Assembly (NCBI GenBank): GCA_949987705.1
Contig: OX465281.1
Coordinates: forward strand, 178,264,516 to 178,328,515
Reading direction: 5' to 3'
DNA length: 64,000 nt
Origin: Thereva unica
Lineage: Eukaryota; Arthropoda; Insecta; Diptera; Therevidae
Numbering within the stretch: position 1 is the first letter of the stretch; each line of letters begins with the position of its first letter. Made by a program: the position numbers and the translations under genes. Below are positions 21,721-31,222 of the stretch, piece by piece. A model generated the notes under the pieces. It saw nothing but the letters and a program-made list of their open reading frames with translations, had not been told where the DNA came from and did no database searches.

Positions 21721-22780
21721 AAAGGACACCGCACAAATTATATGAGAAAAGGGTCCCGGCGGATTTGTCTGAAATTGAAGTATGTTAGTCAGTGGGGGTA
21801 GACGAACAAAAAATTGTAAGGGGGAGGGGGGGTAAATCGTAACGGTTAGCCGCTAGGGCGTTTTGAAATTTTTTGTTAGATGTTTTTATATCACCCTGTA
21901 TTTTTGTAACCCTGTGAAATATCTTCGTGAATAAGGTGGCAATTTACGCAGAATACTCCCACCTACCTAAAACTGTAAATTCGAGGTTCTAACCCACCAA
22001 CTTTTAGAGTTATGGGTCGTCAAAATCAAAGTTTTGTTTTTTTTCACTAAAATTTCAAGTTCAACCACCTTTTTCTCCAAAAAATACGTAGTTAATTAAT
22101 TTTTTTTTTACAAAATTGGAAAGCTTGGACAATTTCCTGTGAATAAGGTCAGGGCAACTTTTATGCTACGGCCTTTACTTTTGAAGTTATAAGCAATTTT
22201 AATGCGAAAATTGGCTTTATTTCGTACTTTTCTCGTACTTTTCCACCGCAGCTTTGTCGAAAAGTACCAAATAAGTACGAAATAAAGCCAATTTTCACAT
22301 TAAAATTGCTTATAACTTCAAAAGTAAAGGCCGTAGCATAAAAGTTGCCCTGACCTTATTCACAGGAAATTGTCCAAGCTTTCCAATTTTGTAAAAAAAA
22401 AATTAATTAACTACGTATTTTTTGGAGAAAAAGGTGGTTGAACTTGAAATTTTAGTGAAAAAAAACAAAACTTTGATTTTGACGACCCATAACTCTAAAA
22501 GTTGGTGGGTTAGAACCTCGAATTTACAGTTTTAGGTAGGTGGGAGTATTCTGCGTAAATTGCCACCTTATTCACGAAGATATTTCACAGGGTTACAAAA
22601 ATACAGGGTGATATAAAAACATCTATCAAAAAATTTCAAAACGCCCTAGCGGCTAACCGTTACGACTTAGCCCCCCTCCCCTTACAATTTTTTGTTCGTC
22701 TACCCCCGCTGACTAACATACTTCAATTTCAGACAAATCCGCCGGGACCCTTTTCTCATATAATTTGTGCGGTGTCCTTT
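21721..22780. mobile_element. Large palindrome / foldback element (1,060 bp)
   Basis: The left end aaaggacaccgcacaaatta is mirrored exactly by taatttgtgcggtgtccttt at the right end. The arms of about 515 bp are nearly perfect inverted copies, centred near 22250 in cgtacttttccaccgcagct. Differences include agggggaggggggg versus cccccctcccc and a TA/AC change near the ends. There is no coding content. It directly abuts dispersed repeat copy B. Confidence 0.92.
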
Positions 22781-22784
22781 CCCA

Positions 22785-23131
22785 TTAAAATTATCTCGCC
22801 CATTCATTTCATTCCCTCATTGTAAAATTTCACCCATCAGCTACGAAATCATCATTTTTTCATCCTCTTTGCCCTTCCCTAACAAAACAATAGGAAAAAG
22901 CGCATAGGAATCTGTTTTTAGATTCGCAGCCACTAAACCCAAAGCCGCAGCTTCTGATTTTGTTTTCAAATGCGCAAAGGGCTTTCACATAAACCAGAAA
23001 CTAACCATATATAGCGGAGCATAAAACCCTGCGATATTAGCGCCCCCAGCTCGTGGTGCCGTAACTGGAAGTTAATTTGACTCGCGTTTGTCCATATCTA
23101 CTTAGTATATAATCAATGCTATGCAATAGCT
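22785..23131 (-). repeat. Dispersed repeat, copy B (inverse of 18121-18595)
   Basis: It ends tgtccatatctacttagtat and aatcaatgctatgc, the inverse of the start of copy A. It also carries gaatctgtttttagattcgc and the inverse of the gatgatttc and atgaatgggc blocks. Confidence 0.75.
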
Positions 23132-23134
23132 TAA

Positions 23135-23335
23135 AAAAACAAATTTCAACCACGTTTTTCTTCAAAAAATAAGTAATTAATACATACTTTTTTTCCAAAA
23201 TTAGAAAGGTAATAATAGGTTATATTGTAACAAAATTACAGAATGATATGTAAAAGCTACCAAAAAAGTTTCAAGACGCCCTAGCGAATTTTTGGTTCGT
23301 CTTTCCAAAACCTCTCCACAGCCGGCCGCTATTTA
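23135..23335. repeat. Decayed partial copy of the 1-kb foldback element
   Basis: The blocks aaatttcaaccacgttttt, aaaaaataagtaattaa, ccaaaattagaaaggtaat and caagacgccctagcg, then ttggttcgtcttt, match the foldback sequence in order with substitutions and deletions. It appears to be an older relative only about 350 bp away. Confidence 0.7.
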
Positions 23336-23442
23336 TGTAGAATAAATATATTTACTCTAAAAACTGCCTCTTACTTTCCGTTAAAAATTGTTCAAAATTG
23401 ACCCGTCTCTTATTTTCTGCTAAAAATTGTTCTAAAATGTTG

Positions 23443-23515
23443 ACACGTGTATCAAAAAATTACACGTGTATAATAAATACACGTGTTTTTACACGTGTAG
23501 GATAAAAACACGTGT
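23443..23515. repeat. Five ACACGTGT palindromes in 73 bp
   Basis: ACACGTGT occurs at 23443, 23462, 23479, 23491 and 23508. Each contains the E-box core CACGTG. They lie just before the BEL gag frame. They may be a regulatory cluster or a simple repeat. Confidence 0.6.
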
Positions 23516-23534
23516 ACACGAACCCGTGGCAGCT

Positions 23535-24790
23535 CTAGAATAGACCTCCAACTTAAGCGAGCAGAAGAAGAAAGAGAGATAAAGCTGAAGCGAATAAACC
23601 AACTAGAAAAGATCGAGATGGAATATCTCGACCAAAAGTATCAACTTCTATTCCAAAGGGATGAGCAAATGTCAGTATGCAGTGGAAATAGTGTTAAAAG
23701 AGCCGCGACCGCGAGAATAGAAAACTGGGTGGAAGGACAGGCAAAGCTAAAATTACTTGATAACGAAACATTTGAAGTTCCTTTCGATGGCGTAAAACCG
23801 TCGTTGGAAATGCAGAAGTCTGTAACTGATAAAGTTTTGACAACATTGCCTCCGACAAGAAATCAACTGGCGGCAAGAAGCGTATTGTCAAGAGAATTAC
23901 CCATTTTTAGCGGCAGTCTAGAAGAGTGGCCAGTTTTCATAAGTCAATTTGAGATTAGCACAAACACGTGCGGATATACAAATTGTGAAAATTTAATCAG
24001 ATTACAAAAGAGTTTACGTGGTCCTGCTTTGGAAGCTGTACGAGCCCATTTGCTTTTACCAACAGCTGTACCAGAAATAATAAATACCCTCCGTATTTTA
24101 TATGGCTGCCCAGAGAAGATAATAGGAAATCTAATCAAGCAAATTCGAAAAGAACCCAACTTAAAAGCAGACAAAATTTGATGCGCTCGTGAGCTACGCA
24201 ACGATTGTTAGAAATCTGTGTTACACAATGCAAGCATCAAAACTGGAAGCACATCTTACTAGTCTATTGCTGTTAGAAGAGTTAGTGGATAAGCTCCCAA
24301 CATCCGTTAAGCTGAATTGGGCCCTGCGTGTTTCTAAAAAGGATAGAAATATAACCACATTCTCAGATTAGTTATATGAAGTGGCCTAAGGCAGCAAATA
24401 CATTAACGACAACAGCACCAAGCACACAAAACTCCGAAAACAAGAGAAAAGTCAAATTACCTCATTTTGTTCATACCCAAGAATCATCGGACACAGCAAG
24501 AAGCGGTAATTGCGTTTTATGCCATTCAGATCATTCCATTGACTCTTGTCAGCGGTTCCAAAAAATGCCAAGGAATGAAAAATGGCAAGTTATTAAAAGG
24601 TATAAACTTTGACATTATTGTTTAACTAAACATCCTTATAGAAGATGCATGAATATTAAAATTTGCAATACCGATGGCTGTCTCGCTAAGCATCACCCGT
24701 TACTACACAATGAAATAGTATACGAACCGCCAGTAAGTGTCAACTGCAACAATCACCAGCAAAAAGATTTTTCTTTAAAAACATTATTAA
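23535..24790 (+). pseudogene. BEL gag (DUF1759-type) and zinc-binding region
   Basis: The frame is open upstream of the first Met with a charged coiled coil (LQLKRAEEEREIKLKRINQL). It then has the BEL gag core LPIFSGSLEEWPVFISQFE, LIRLQKSLRGPALEAVRAHL and INTLRILYGCPEKIIGNLIK (frame to 24181). A frameshift leads to LTSLLLLEELVDKLPTSVKL, and a stop at 24369-24371 interrupts it. The next part has the cysteine-histidine region CVLCHSDHSIDSCQRF and, after another stop (24611-24613), HYCLTKHPYRRC and CLAKHHPLLH. The order and motifs match insect BEL gag. At least one shift and two stops make it non-functional. Confidence 0.85.
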
Positions 24791-24810
24791 GAATAGTTCC
24801 TGTAACCTTG

Positions 24811-25304
24811 GGTCTGTTCAAGATTTCTGCTATAGCAGCTTTTAGCAGCTATTGTCATGCTTTTCCTGTTCAAAACCGCAAAAAAGCTGCTAACGAAGCT
24901 GCTATTTTTGTGTTCAAGATTCGAGAAAAGCTGCTAATGTAGCTGCTTTTTGTTGCTCGCAGTTTCGACTGCAAGCAAGAAAGCAGCTACGTAAATCATA
25001 CATGTGTATGTAAATGTCATTGGTCGTTTTGCCAAAATGACTGATTTGAGTGAGGTTTTGTTGACATTAATACATATTAAATAATAAATTTAGGGATTGC
25101 AACTGCACGGCCAGGCTTTTTTCTAATTGTAGGGTGAGGAATAGTTGACTGCAAGAAATACTCATACACATACATTAACACAAAGCTATGTTAGCAGCTT
25201 TTTTGCGTTCAAGATATCATAGCAGCTTTTTCTTGCTTTGCTGTAATTTGACAGTTTAAAAATTCTGCTACTAAAGCTGCTATAGCAGAAATCTTGAACA
25301 AACC
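24811..25304. mobile_element. MITE (494 bp) inserted in BEL protease region, 5-bp target duplication
   Basis: The ends ggtctgttcaagatttctgc and gcagaaatcttgaacaaacc are inverted repeats extending at least 31 bp. A CCTTG copy lies on each side (24806-24810 and 25305-25309). Discounting the insert and one CCTTG leaves the BEL reading frame continuous. Internally it is rich in agcagctttt words. The 5-bp duplication excludes Tc1/mariner (2 bp), PIF/Harbinger (3 bp) and hAT (8 bp). The superfamily is otherwise unassigned. Confidence 0.9.
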
Positions 25305-25309
25305 CCTTG

Positions 25310-25970
25310 TTTGGTGACAAAAAAGCTGTCCACACTTACGCACTGTACGACGAAGGTTCGTCCGTAACTTTGATGGAAGACACCTTAGCAAAAGACCTAG
25401 ATTTAGATGGCGAGAGACAGTCTTCGCCTAACATGGACGGCCGAAACAACAAGGATGGAGCCAGAATCCCATAAAGTCAACTTGAGGATTTCAGAAGCCC
25501 GTAATCAAGCAAAAAAGTTTAAACTCGAAAACGTGCGAACAGTAAAAAACTTGAGCCTTCCAGAGCAGACTTTAAATATGGAAAATTTGACGAAGGAATA
25601 CGCGCATTTGAGAGGTATCCAAGTGCAATCGTATTATAAAGCAAGACCGCGAATTCTTCTAGGCATTGACTATTTTAAGCTAGGCGTGCCCACTAAAATC
25701 AAAGAAGGCAAGTGGAATCAACCTATAGCCACAAAAACGAAGCTCGGGTGGACTATCCATGGGAAATGTGAAAAAGACATTGGTAACACAAAGAACCAAA
25801 GGAAACATTTTAACTTTCATATGCGCGAGTGTCAGAAGTTAAACGATTTAGTTAAAGAGTCATTTTCCTTTGACAATATAGGAATTGTCGTCACAAAGAC
25901 ATCATTGTCAGCTGAAGGTCAACGTGCTGAAGCCATGATGGATGGAAAACCTTATTGTGAAACGATATAA
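25310..25970 (+). pseudogene. BEL protease and pre-RT region
   Basis: The frame after the MITE gives the aspartic protease motif YDEGSSVTLMEDTLAKDL near 25340. A frameshift follows around 25400. The 25407-25970 frame then has NLSLPEQTLNMENLTKEYAH, PRILLGIDYFKLGVP and TKTKLGWTIHGKC, all characteristic of the segment between protease and RT in BEL elements. The 3' edge reads LSAEGQRAEAMMDGK, where the reading shifts to the next segment. Confidence 0.8.
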
Positions 25971-27242
25971 CAGATATGAAGCTGGATTGTTATGGAAATG
26001 TGAAAATATTAATCTGCCTGACAGCTACTCAATGGCACGAAAACGTTTAGAGTGCTTGGAAAGGAAAGCACTAAAAAATCCTGCTACTTTGTCAGCTATT
26101 AACGAACAAATCCAAAATCTATTAACTAAAGGTTACGCAAGAAAATTATCTGTGACGAAACAAATGCAATTCAACAACAAGACTTGGTATTACCAATTTT
26201 CGTGGTACGCAATCCCAATAAGCCCAATAAAATTAGATTAGTTTGGGATGCTGCCGCAAAATCACATAATTTATCATTGACCGATATGTTACTTAAAGGA
26301 CCTGATCAGTTAACAAATTTAGTTCATGTGCTATTCAACTTCAGAATAAAAAGAGTGGCTCTGTCAGGAGATATTTGTGAAATGTTTCATCAGGTGCAAA
26401 TAAAGCAAGAAGATTAATACGCTCAAAGATTTCTATGGAGAGGTGGTGAACTAGATCGCCCCCCAGAGGTTTACTGCATGAACGTAATGATTCTTGGCGC
26501 AAATTGTTCACCAAGCATCGCTCAGTATGTCAAAAATAAAAACGCTTTGTTATACAAAGATGAGTTTCCTGAACCTGCGTCTGCCATTATACACAACCAT
26601 TACGTAGACGACTTACTCTGTAGTACGAACACAGAAGAAGAAGCGATAAGAATCGGACAAGAAATCAAAATGATTCACGAAAAGGCAGGGTTTGAAATAC
26701 GCAACTGGGTTTCCAATTCAGTGACAGTACAGACAGTCCTCGACAATAAAACGATTTCTAAAAGCAAGGATATTGGCCAGCTGACCGCAGCAAACGTCGT
26801 TAACAACATAGATGCAGCTAAGATGTTAGGATTATGGTGGTTACCAGCATCAGATGTTTTCACGTTTACTTTGCAGTATCAGAGAGCAAAGGCTGAAGTT
26901 TTAAGTGGCGAAGTCAACCCTACTAAACGTATGATGCTTCAAGTAATAATGTCCATTTTCGATCCACTTGGATTTCTTGTGTAGAAGGCTACACAATATA
27001 TTCCAAGATTATTCTGCAAGACGTTTGGCGATCTGGAATTGAGTGGGATCAACTTCCTGAACATTGATTTCAAAAATGGAAATCGTGGATTAAATATTTG
27101 CCTCAAATTCAGTCAATTCGCATTCCAAGACACTATTTCAACGATCAGGTAATAAGTAACATACAATTACATGTTTTTGTAGACGCGAGTGAAGACGCCT
27201 ACGCTGCAGTAGCGTATTTCAGATTTCAACATAATGACAGAG
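25942..27242 (+). pseudogene. BEL reverse transcriptase and start of RNase H
   Basis: Frames in series give RYNRYEAGLLWKCENINLP (25942-26241). They continue with IFVVRNPNKPNKIRLVWDAA and GDICEMFHQVQIKQED (26184-26417). They then have AQRFLWRGGELDRPPEVYCM, the catalytic YVDD box in IIHNHYVDDLLCSTN (near 26600) and KMLGLWWLPASDVFTF up to FDPLGFLV (to 26984). A further segment holds LHVFVDASEDAYAAVAYFRF, the first aspartate motif of RNase H. Two or more frameshifts and stops near 26416 and 26982 interrupt it. YVDD with these flanks identifies BEL/Pao. Confidence 0.88.
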
Positions 27243-27244
27243 TA

Positions 27245-28226
27245 CTACTAACTTCAAACGTAAACGAACAAGGAAATCTGCGATTTTGACCGACACCCCA
27301 GAAAAACAGGCCTTAGAAGATGAAGCTAATTTAAAAGAGATAAAGAAAAAGAAAACTACTAAACAAAGTGTAACTAAAAAGACTGATATTGATACTATTA
27401 AGAATAAAGGCAAAGGTAAGAGTAAGAAAACTAACACACAAAAAAACAAGGCTAAAAAGAAAATTTTGCAAGAAGACAGCGAAAGTGAAGCAGAAGAATG
27501 GTTCTGCCTGATCTGTGGTAGATCTTACTCGGATGATAATTCTGGAGGTGATTGGTATAAATGCAGATCTTGTAATCAATGGGCCCATGGAACTTGTATT
27601 GGGAGAAATAAGTTATCTTTTATATGTTTAAATTGTAACTCCGATGATGATTACGAGAAGTAAGGCAGGGTTACCATATATTTCAAGAATTATATCAATG
27701 TTAAGGAACTTTAATACTTATTATTAATCAGTAAATATTTTGCAATATAATAGATATTAAAATACTGTTATTGTCTATGGAAGACCAAAAATTCGTAACT
27801 TTTGTTTAGTTGTTAAGATCAGAGTGATATTATTTTGTTAAATTAAGCAAGTATAAAGCTAAAATAAGAATTTTCTATGTGAAGTTGATTACTTTCTTAT
27901 AATAAAAACGTTAAATATGATATTTTGTTTTATTCTCTACTCATTTCTAAAAAATATTATCATATTCATATCAAAGCTCTAATGTTAATAATTACCCCAA
28001 GCTTGTTAAAACTTACCCCAAAAGTGGGGCAAGTATTAACAAGCAAATATTTTTAAAAAATGCATATTTCTGTAGAAATTAAAAAGGATATATGAGATTT
28101 TTTTATTTAAAATCATAGACAGATAGTTGACGCTTCATAAGGTTTAAAAATTATAACTCTAACTAGTTTTATTTCCGTTAAATTAATAAAAAAGTAAAAT
28201 TTGTTAATACATGCCCCTGTCTCCCC
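27245..28226 (+). mobile_element. pogo-type transposon 3' fragment inserted at TA in BEL RNase H
   Basis: The fragment starts ctactaacttcaaacg and ends cctgtctcccc, with TA on each side (27243-27244 and 28227-28228). Discounting the fragment and one TA leaves the BEL RNase H frame continuous, so the edges are exact. It contains only the end of the transposase gene plus an AT-rich 3' region. The left end carries no inverted repeat matching the right end, which is unexpected for a DNA transposon. Confidence 0.75.
27253..27663 (+). pseudogene. pogo-family transposase C terminus with PHD-like zinc finger
   Basis: The frame is open from the fragment's left edge, reading KRKRTRKSAILTDTPEKQAL, a segment found near the C terminus of insect pogo/jerky-like transposases. 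A lysine-rich stretch follows. The last 55 residues form a PHD-like C4HC3 array: WFCLICGRSY, WYKCRSCNQWAHGTCIG and FICLNCNSD. The first Met-coded frame (27286 on) is 125 residues. The DDE catalytic domain is absent. The zinc finger itself is intact. Confidence 0.75.
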
Positions 28227-28228
28227 TA

Positions 28229-28784
28229 CACTGTTCAATTATAACCGCTAAAGCTAAAGTAGCTCCACTTAAATCGGAAACAATTCCTCGCTTAGAACTT
28301 CAAGCAGCAGTCGTTGGCGTCAGGTTGGCCATCAACATTACCAAAGGTCACCAAATCTCTGTAAGTGAACGATTTTTCTGGACAGATTCCACTACAGTAT
28401 TGTCTTGGCTACGTACAGACCCTAAAAAGCTCAAACTTTTCGTACGTTTTCGAATTGGTGAAATTCAAGAACCAACACGACCAGAAGATTGGAAGTGGAC
28501 GCCATCTAAGCACAACGTAGCTGATGACGCTACCAGAGGAGGAAAAATACCTGAAATATCAATAAATTCAAGATGGTATACAGGACCAGAATTTCTTAAA
28601 CGTCCAAGTAATGAGTGGCCAAAATATCGGTGGAAGAAGATGCAGCTGTCGTAATGGTGCATCTTGTTGAGAGTTTAAAGTCAATCGACCTTACAAAGTT
28701 CTCATGTTGGATGAAAATTAGCCGCATAATGGGATACGTTATTAGATTCATCAGTAACTTAAGGAAGGAAATAATAGGCACATC
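28229..28784 (+). pseudogene. BEL RNase H continuation and pre-integrase region
   Basis: After the pogo fragment the frame gives CSIITAKAKVAPLKSETIPR and LELQAAVVGVRLA, then RFFWTDSTTVLSWLRTDPKK and WKWTPSKHNVADDATRGG, which are the remaining RNase H-like and connection motifs of BEL. A frameshift near 28640 leads to LTKFSCWMKISRIMGYVIRF, a segment that precedes integrase in the family. Integrase is missing: a Jockey-type LINE begins at about 28785. Confidence 0.85.
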
Positions 28785-29955
28785 ACTTGTAATGAAAAAG
28801 CCGAAGTCCTTTCACAAATATTTGCGGCAAACTCAAACATAGCAGCCCATCTTAGTAATGCTGACACTATTAGCCAAGTTGAAACGTCTTTGAGTCGTCT
28901 TGATCTTGCACTTAACGAAATTCACTCGACCTGGCCCGTCCGCCCTAAAGAAATAAAAAATATTATAAAACGCTCAAGATCTAGAAAAGCTTGTGGCCCT
29001 GATGGGGTATCAAACAAAAGCCTGAAATCTCTTCCAAACTGCGGAATCATTTACCTAACGTTCATCATAAACTCCTGTCTAAAGCTTCAATACTTCCCTG
29101 TATCATGGAAAGAGGCGAAAGTTATCCCGATATTAAAACCCGGTAAACAGCCCTGTCATCCCTGTAGTTACCGCCCTATCAGCTTACTGAGCAACTTAGC
29201 AAAAATATTGGAAAAAGTAATTAAAATTATTGAACATATTGAACGCGGAAACTTGCTACCCAACGACCAGTTTGGATTTAGAACCGGCCATAATTCTACG
29301 CATCCGCTACTAAGAATCTCGCAGCATATAAAAAAAAATTTCGCTTTAGGAAATTCTACAGGTCTTGTTATTCTTGATGTACAAGCTGCTTTTGACTCTG
29401 TATGGCACAACGCCTTGTTACACAAAATGCTAAACTTTGAATTTCCTGTACCTCTCGTTGCCTTGGTCCGTGAATTCCTTTACGATCGTTCTTTTAGAGT
29501 ATTTTTAGGGTCAGTTATATCGACCCCAAGGCGAAACTCTGCAGGAGTGCCCCAAGGTTCCGTATTAGGACCAATTCTGTTCAATATCTACACTGCCGAT
29601 TTTCCTATTATACCTCTTCATCTAGATTCGCAGATGACACAGCCATTTTCACCTCCCATAAAGACCCCTCAAATATCCGCTCAAATTTGCAAAACGGTCT
29701 TGACATCTTGTCTGATTACCTCTGTAAATGGAAAATAAAAATTAATCCCAACAAAACACAAACCATGTATTTCACTCGAAGAAAAAATCCTCGTTTTTTA
29801 CCTAGCATTGAATTGAGGGTAAATAACCTTAACGTACCTTGGATTGATCAAGTTAAATATCTAGGAATAAACCTGGACAAAAGATTAACTTTTTCCAACC
29901 ATATTGCATCCACTCTAAACAAAAAAAAAATTAGTGTGCTTATGACCACACGACT
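28785..29955 (+). pseudogene. Jockey-type LINE reverse transcriptase, first part
   Basis: The frame reads NEKAEVLSQIFAANSN (pre-RT), SRSRKACGPDGVSNKSLKSL, KVIPILKPGKQPCHPCSYRP, LVILDVQAAFDSVWHNALLH (motif A aspartate) and AGVPQGSVLGPILFNIYTAD. A frameshift near 29620 leads to SSRFADDTAIFTSHKDP (catalytic FADD), INPNKTQTMYFTRR and VKYLGINLDKRLTFSNHI. The 5' part of ORF2 and all of ORF1 are missing, and the LINE is joined to BEL sequence at about 28785. The frame is broken at 29955 by a 3.3-kb insertion and resumes at 33242. Confidence 0.88.
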
Positions 29956-30123
29956 GAAGTGAAACTTCTTTCGCTCCATCTGCCTGTGTATATATATGGG
30001 TGTGTGTACAACATACATGTATGTACATTTACATATATTAATTTCCTACAAATATTATAATTTATTTCATGTTTTCATTGGTAAATAAATATTTTTGCAA
30101 AGATCTTTTATTTTTATTCATTA

Positions 30124-30597
30124 TTATTCATTATTTTCATTATTGGACACATCAGTAATTACTGTGGTTAATGGAAAAACCGAGACAATAGGCTTATGGC
30201 ACGAGAAATAAGACACATATATTTTCGAATTAAAATTAGACAGATATCTAGAAAAAACTGCATCGATTGTTGTTCCATGTCTTGTAGTTGGCTCATTACG
30301 GTTATTATTCATTTGCAGTTCTAATTTATCTCGTAGAAAGTTTACCAAGAGTTGTCCATCTTCGGACGCGAAATTAATATTGAAATCTCCTGCTAAAATT
30401 AGTGGCAACGTATGATAGTTTTCTCCTAATTCTTCAGAACCTACTCGACCGTAAATCATAAGTCTTTTGTATATAAACTTTATGATATTTTTAACTGCGT
30501 TATTGGGCGAAATGTAAACAACTGCCGTTATGATGTTTGTTCCATCGTCCAAAACACAGTGAGCAGCACATATATCACCAATTGATGATTGACCAAT
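30124..30597 (-). pseudogene. Helentron APE endonuclease, C-terminal part
   Basis: The minus frame reads IGDICAAHCVLDDGTNIITA, VVYISPNNAVKNIIKFIY, LPLILAGDFNINFASEDGQL, TTRHGTTIDAVFSRYL and IYVSYFSCHKPIVSVFPL. The GDFN, TTIDAVF and SYHKPI-type motifs are the catalytic and terminal motifs of the endonuclease found at the C terminus of Helentron Rep-helicase proteins. The Met assigned farther upstream lies in the satellite and is meaningless: the true N-terminal part is missing. The stop at 30124 may be the natural end of the protein. Confidence 0.8.
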
Positions 30598-31222
30598 ACA
30601 TAAAATACATAAAATACATAAAATACATAAAATACATAAAATACATAAAATACATAAAATACATAAAATACATAAAATACATAAAATACATAAAATACGT
30701 AAAATACATAAAATACATAAAATACATAAAATACATAAAATACATAAAATACATAAAATACATAAAATACATAAAATACATAAAATACATAAAATACATA
30801 AAATACATAAAATACATAAAATACATAAAATACATAAAATACAAAAAATACATAAAATACATAAAATACATAAAATACATAAAATACATAAAATACATAA
30901 AATACATAAAATACATAAAATACATAAAATACATAAAATACATAAAATACATAAAATACATAAAATACATAAAATACATAAAATACATAAAATACATAAA
31001 ATACATAAAATACATAAAATACATAAAATACATAAAATACATAAAATACATAAAATACATAAAATACATAAAATACATAAAATACATAAAATACATAAAA
31101 TACATAAAATACATAAAATACATAAAATACATAAAATACATAAAATACATAAAATACATAAAATACATAAAATACATAAAATACATAAAATACATAAAAT
31201 ACATAAAATACATAAAATACAT
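30595..31222. repeat. 9-bp satellite (CATAAAATA)n, about 69 copies
   Basis: Nearly perfect tandem 9-mers, with single-base variants at about 30698 (cgtaaa) and 30843 (caaaaa). The unit length is a multiple of three, so long open frames exist on both strands, but they only encode short repeats such as IKY or FYV. Confidence 0.97.

Larger units (their letters stand above)
23535..28784 (+). mobile_element. BEL/Pao LTR-type retroelement, truncated and interrupted
   Basis: Gag, protease, reverse transcriptase and RNase H-like regions appear in BEL/Pao order. They are interrupted by a MITE (24811-25304) and a pogo fragment (27245-28226), and they end where a Jockey-type LINE begins (about 28785). 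No long terminal repeat, primer-binding site or integrase was found. Several in-frame stops and frameshifts are present, so the copy is dead. Confidence 0.9.

Noticed and set aside
23535..28784. Intact BEL retroelement with LTRs
   Set aside because: No direct long terminal repeats, primer-binding site or integrase could be found, and stops and frameshifts are numerous.
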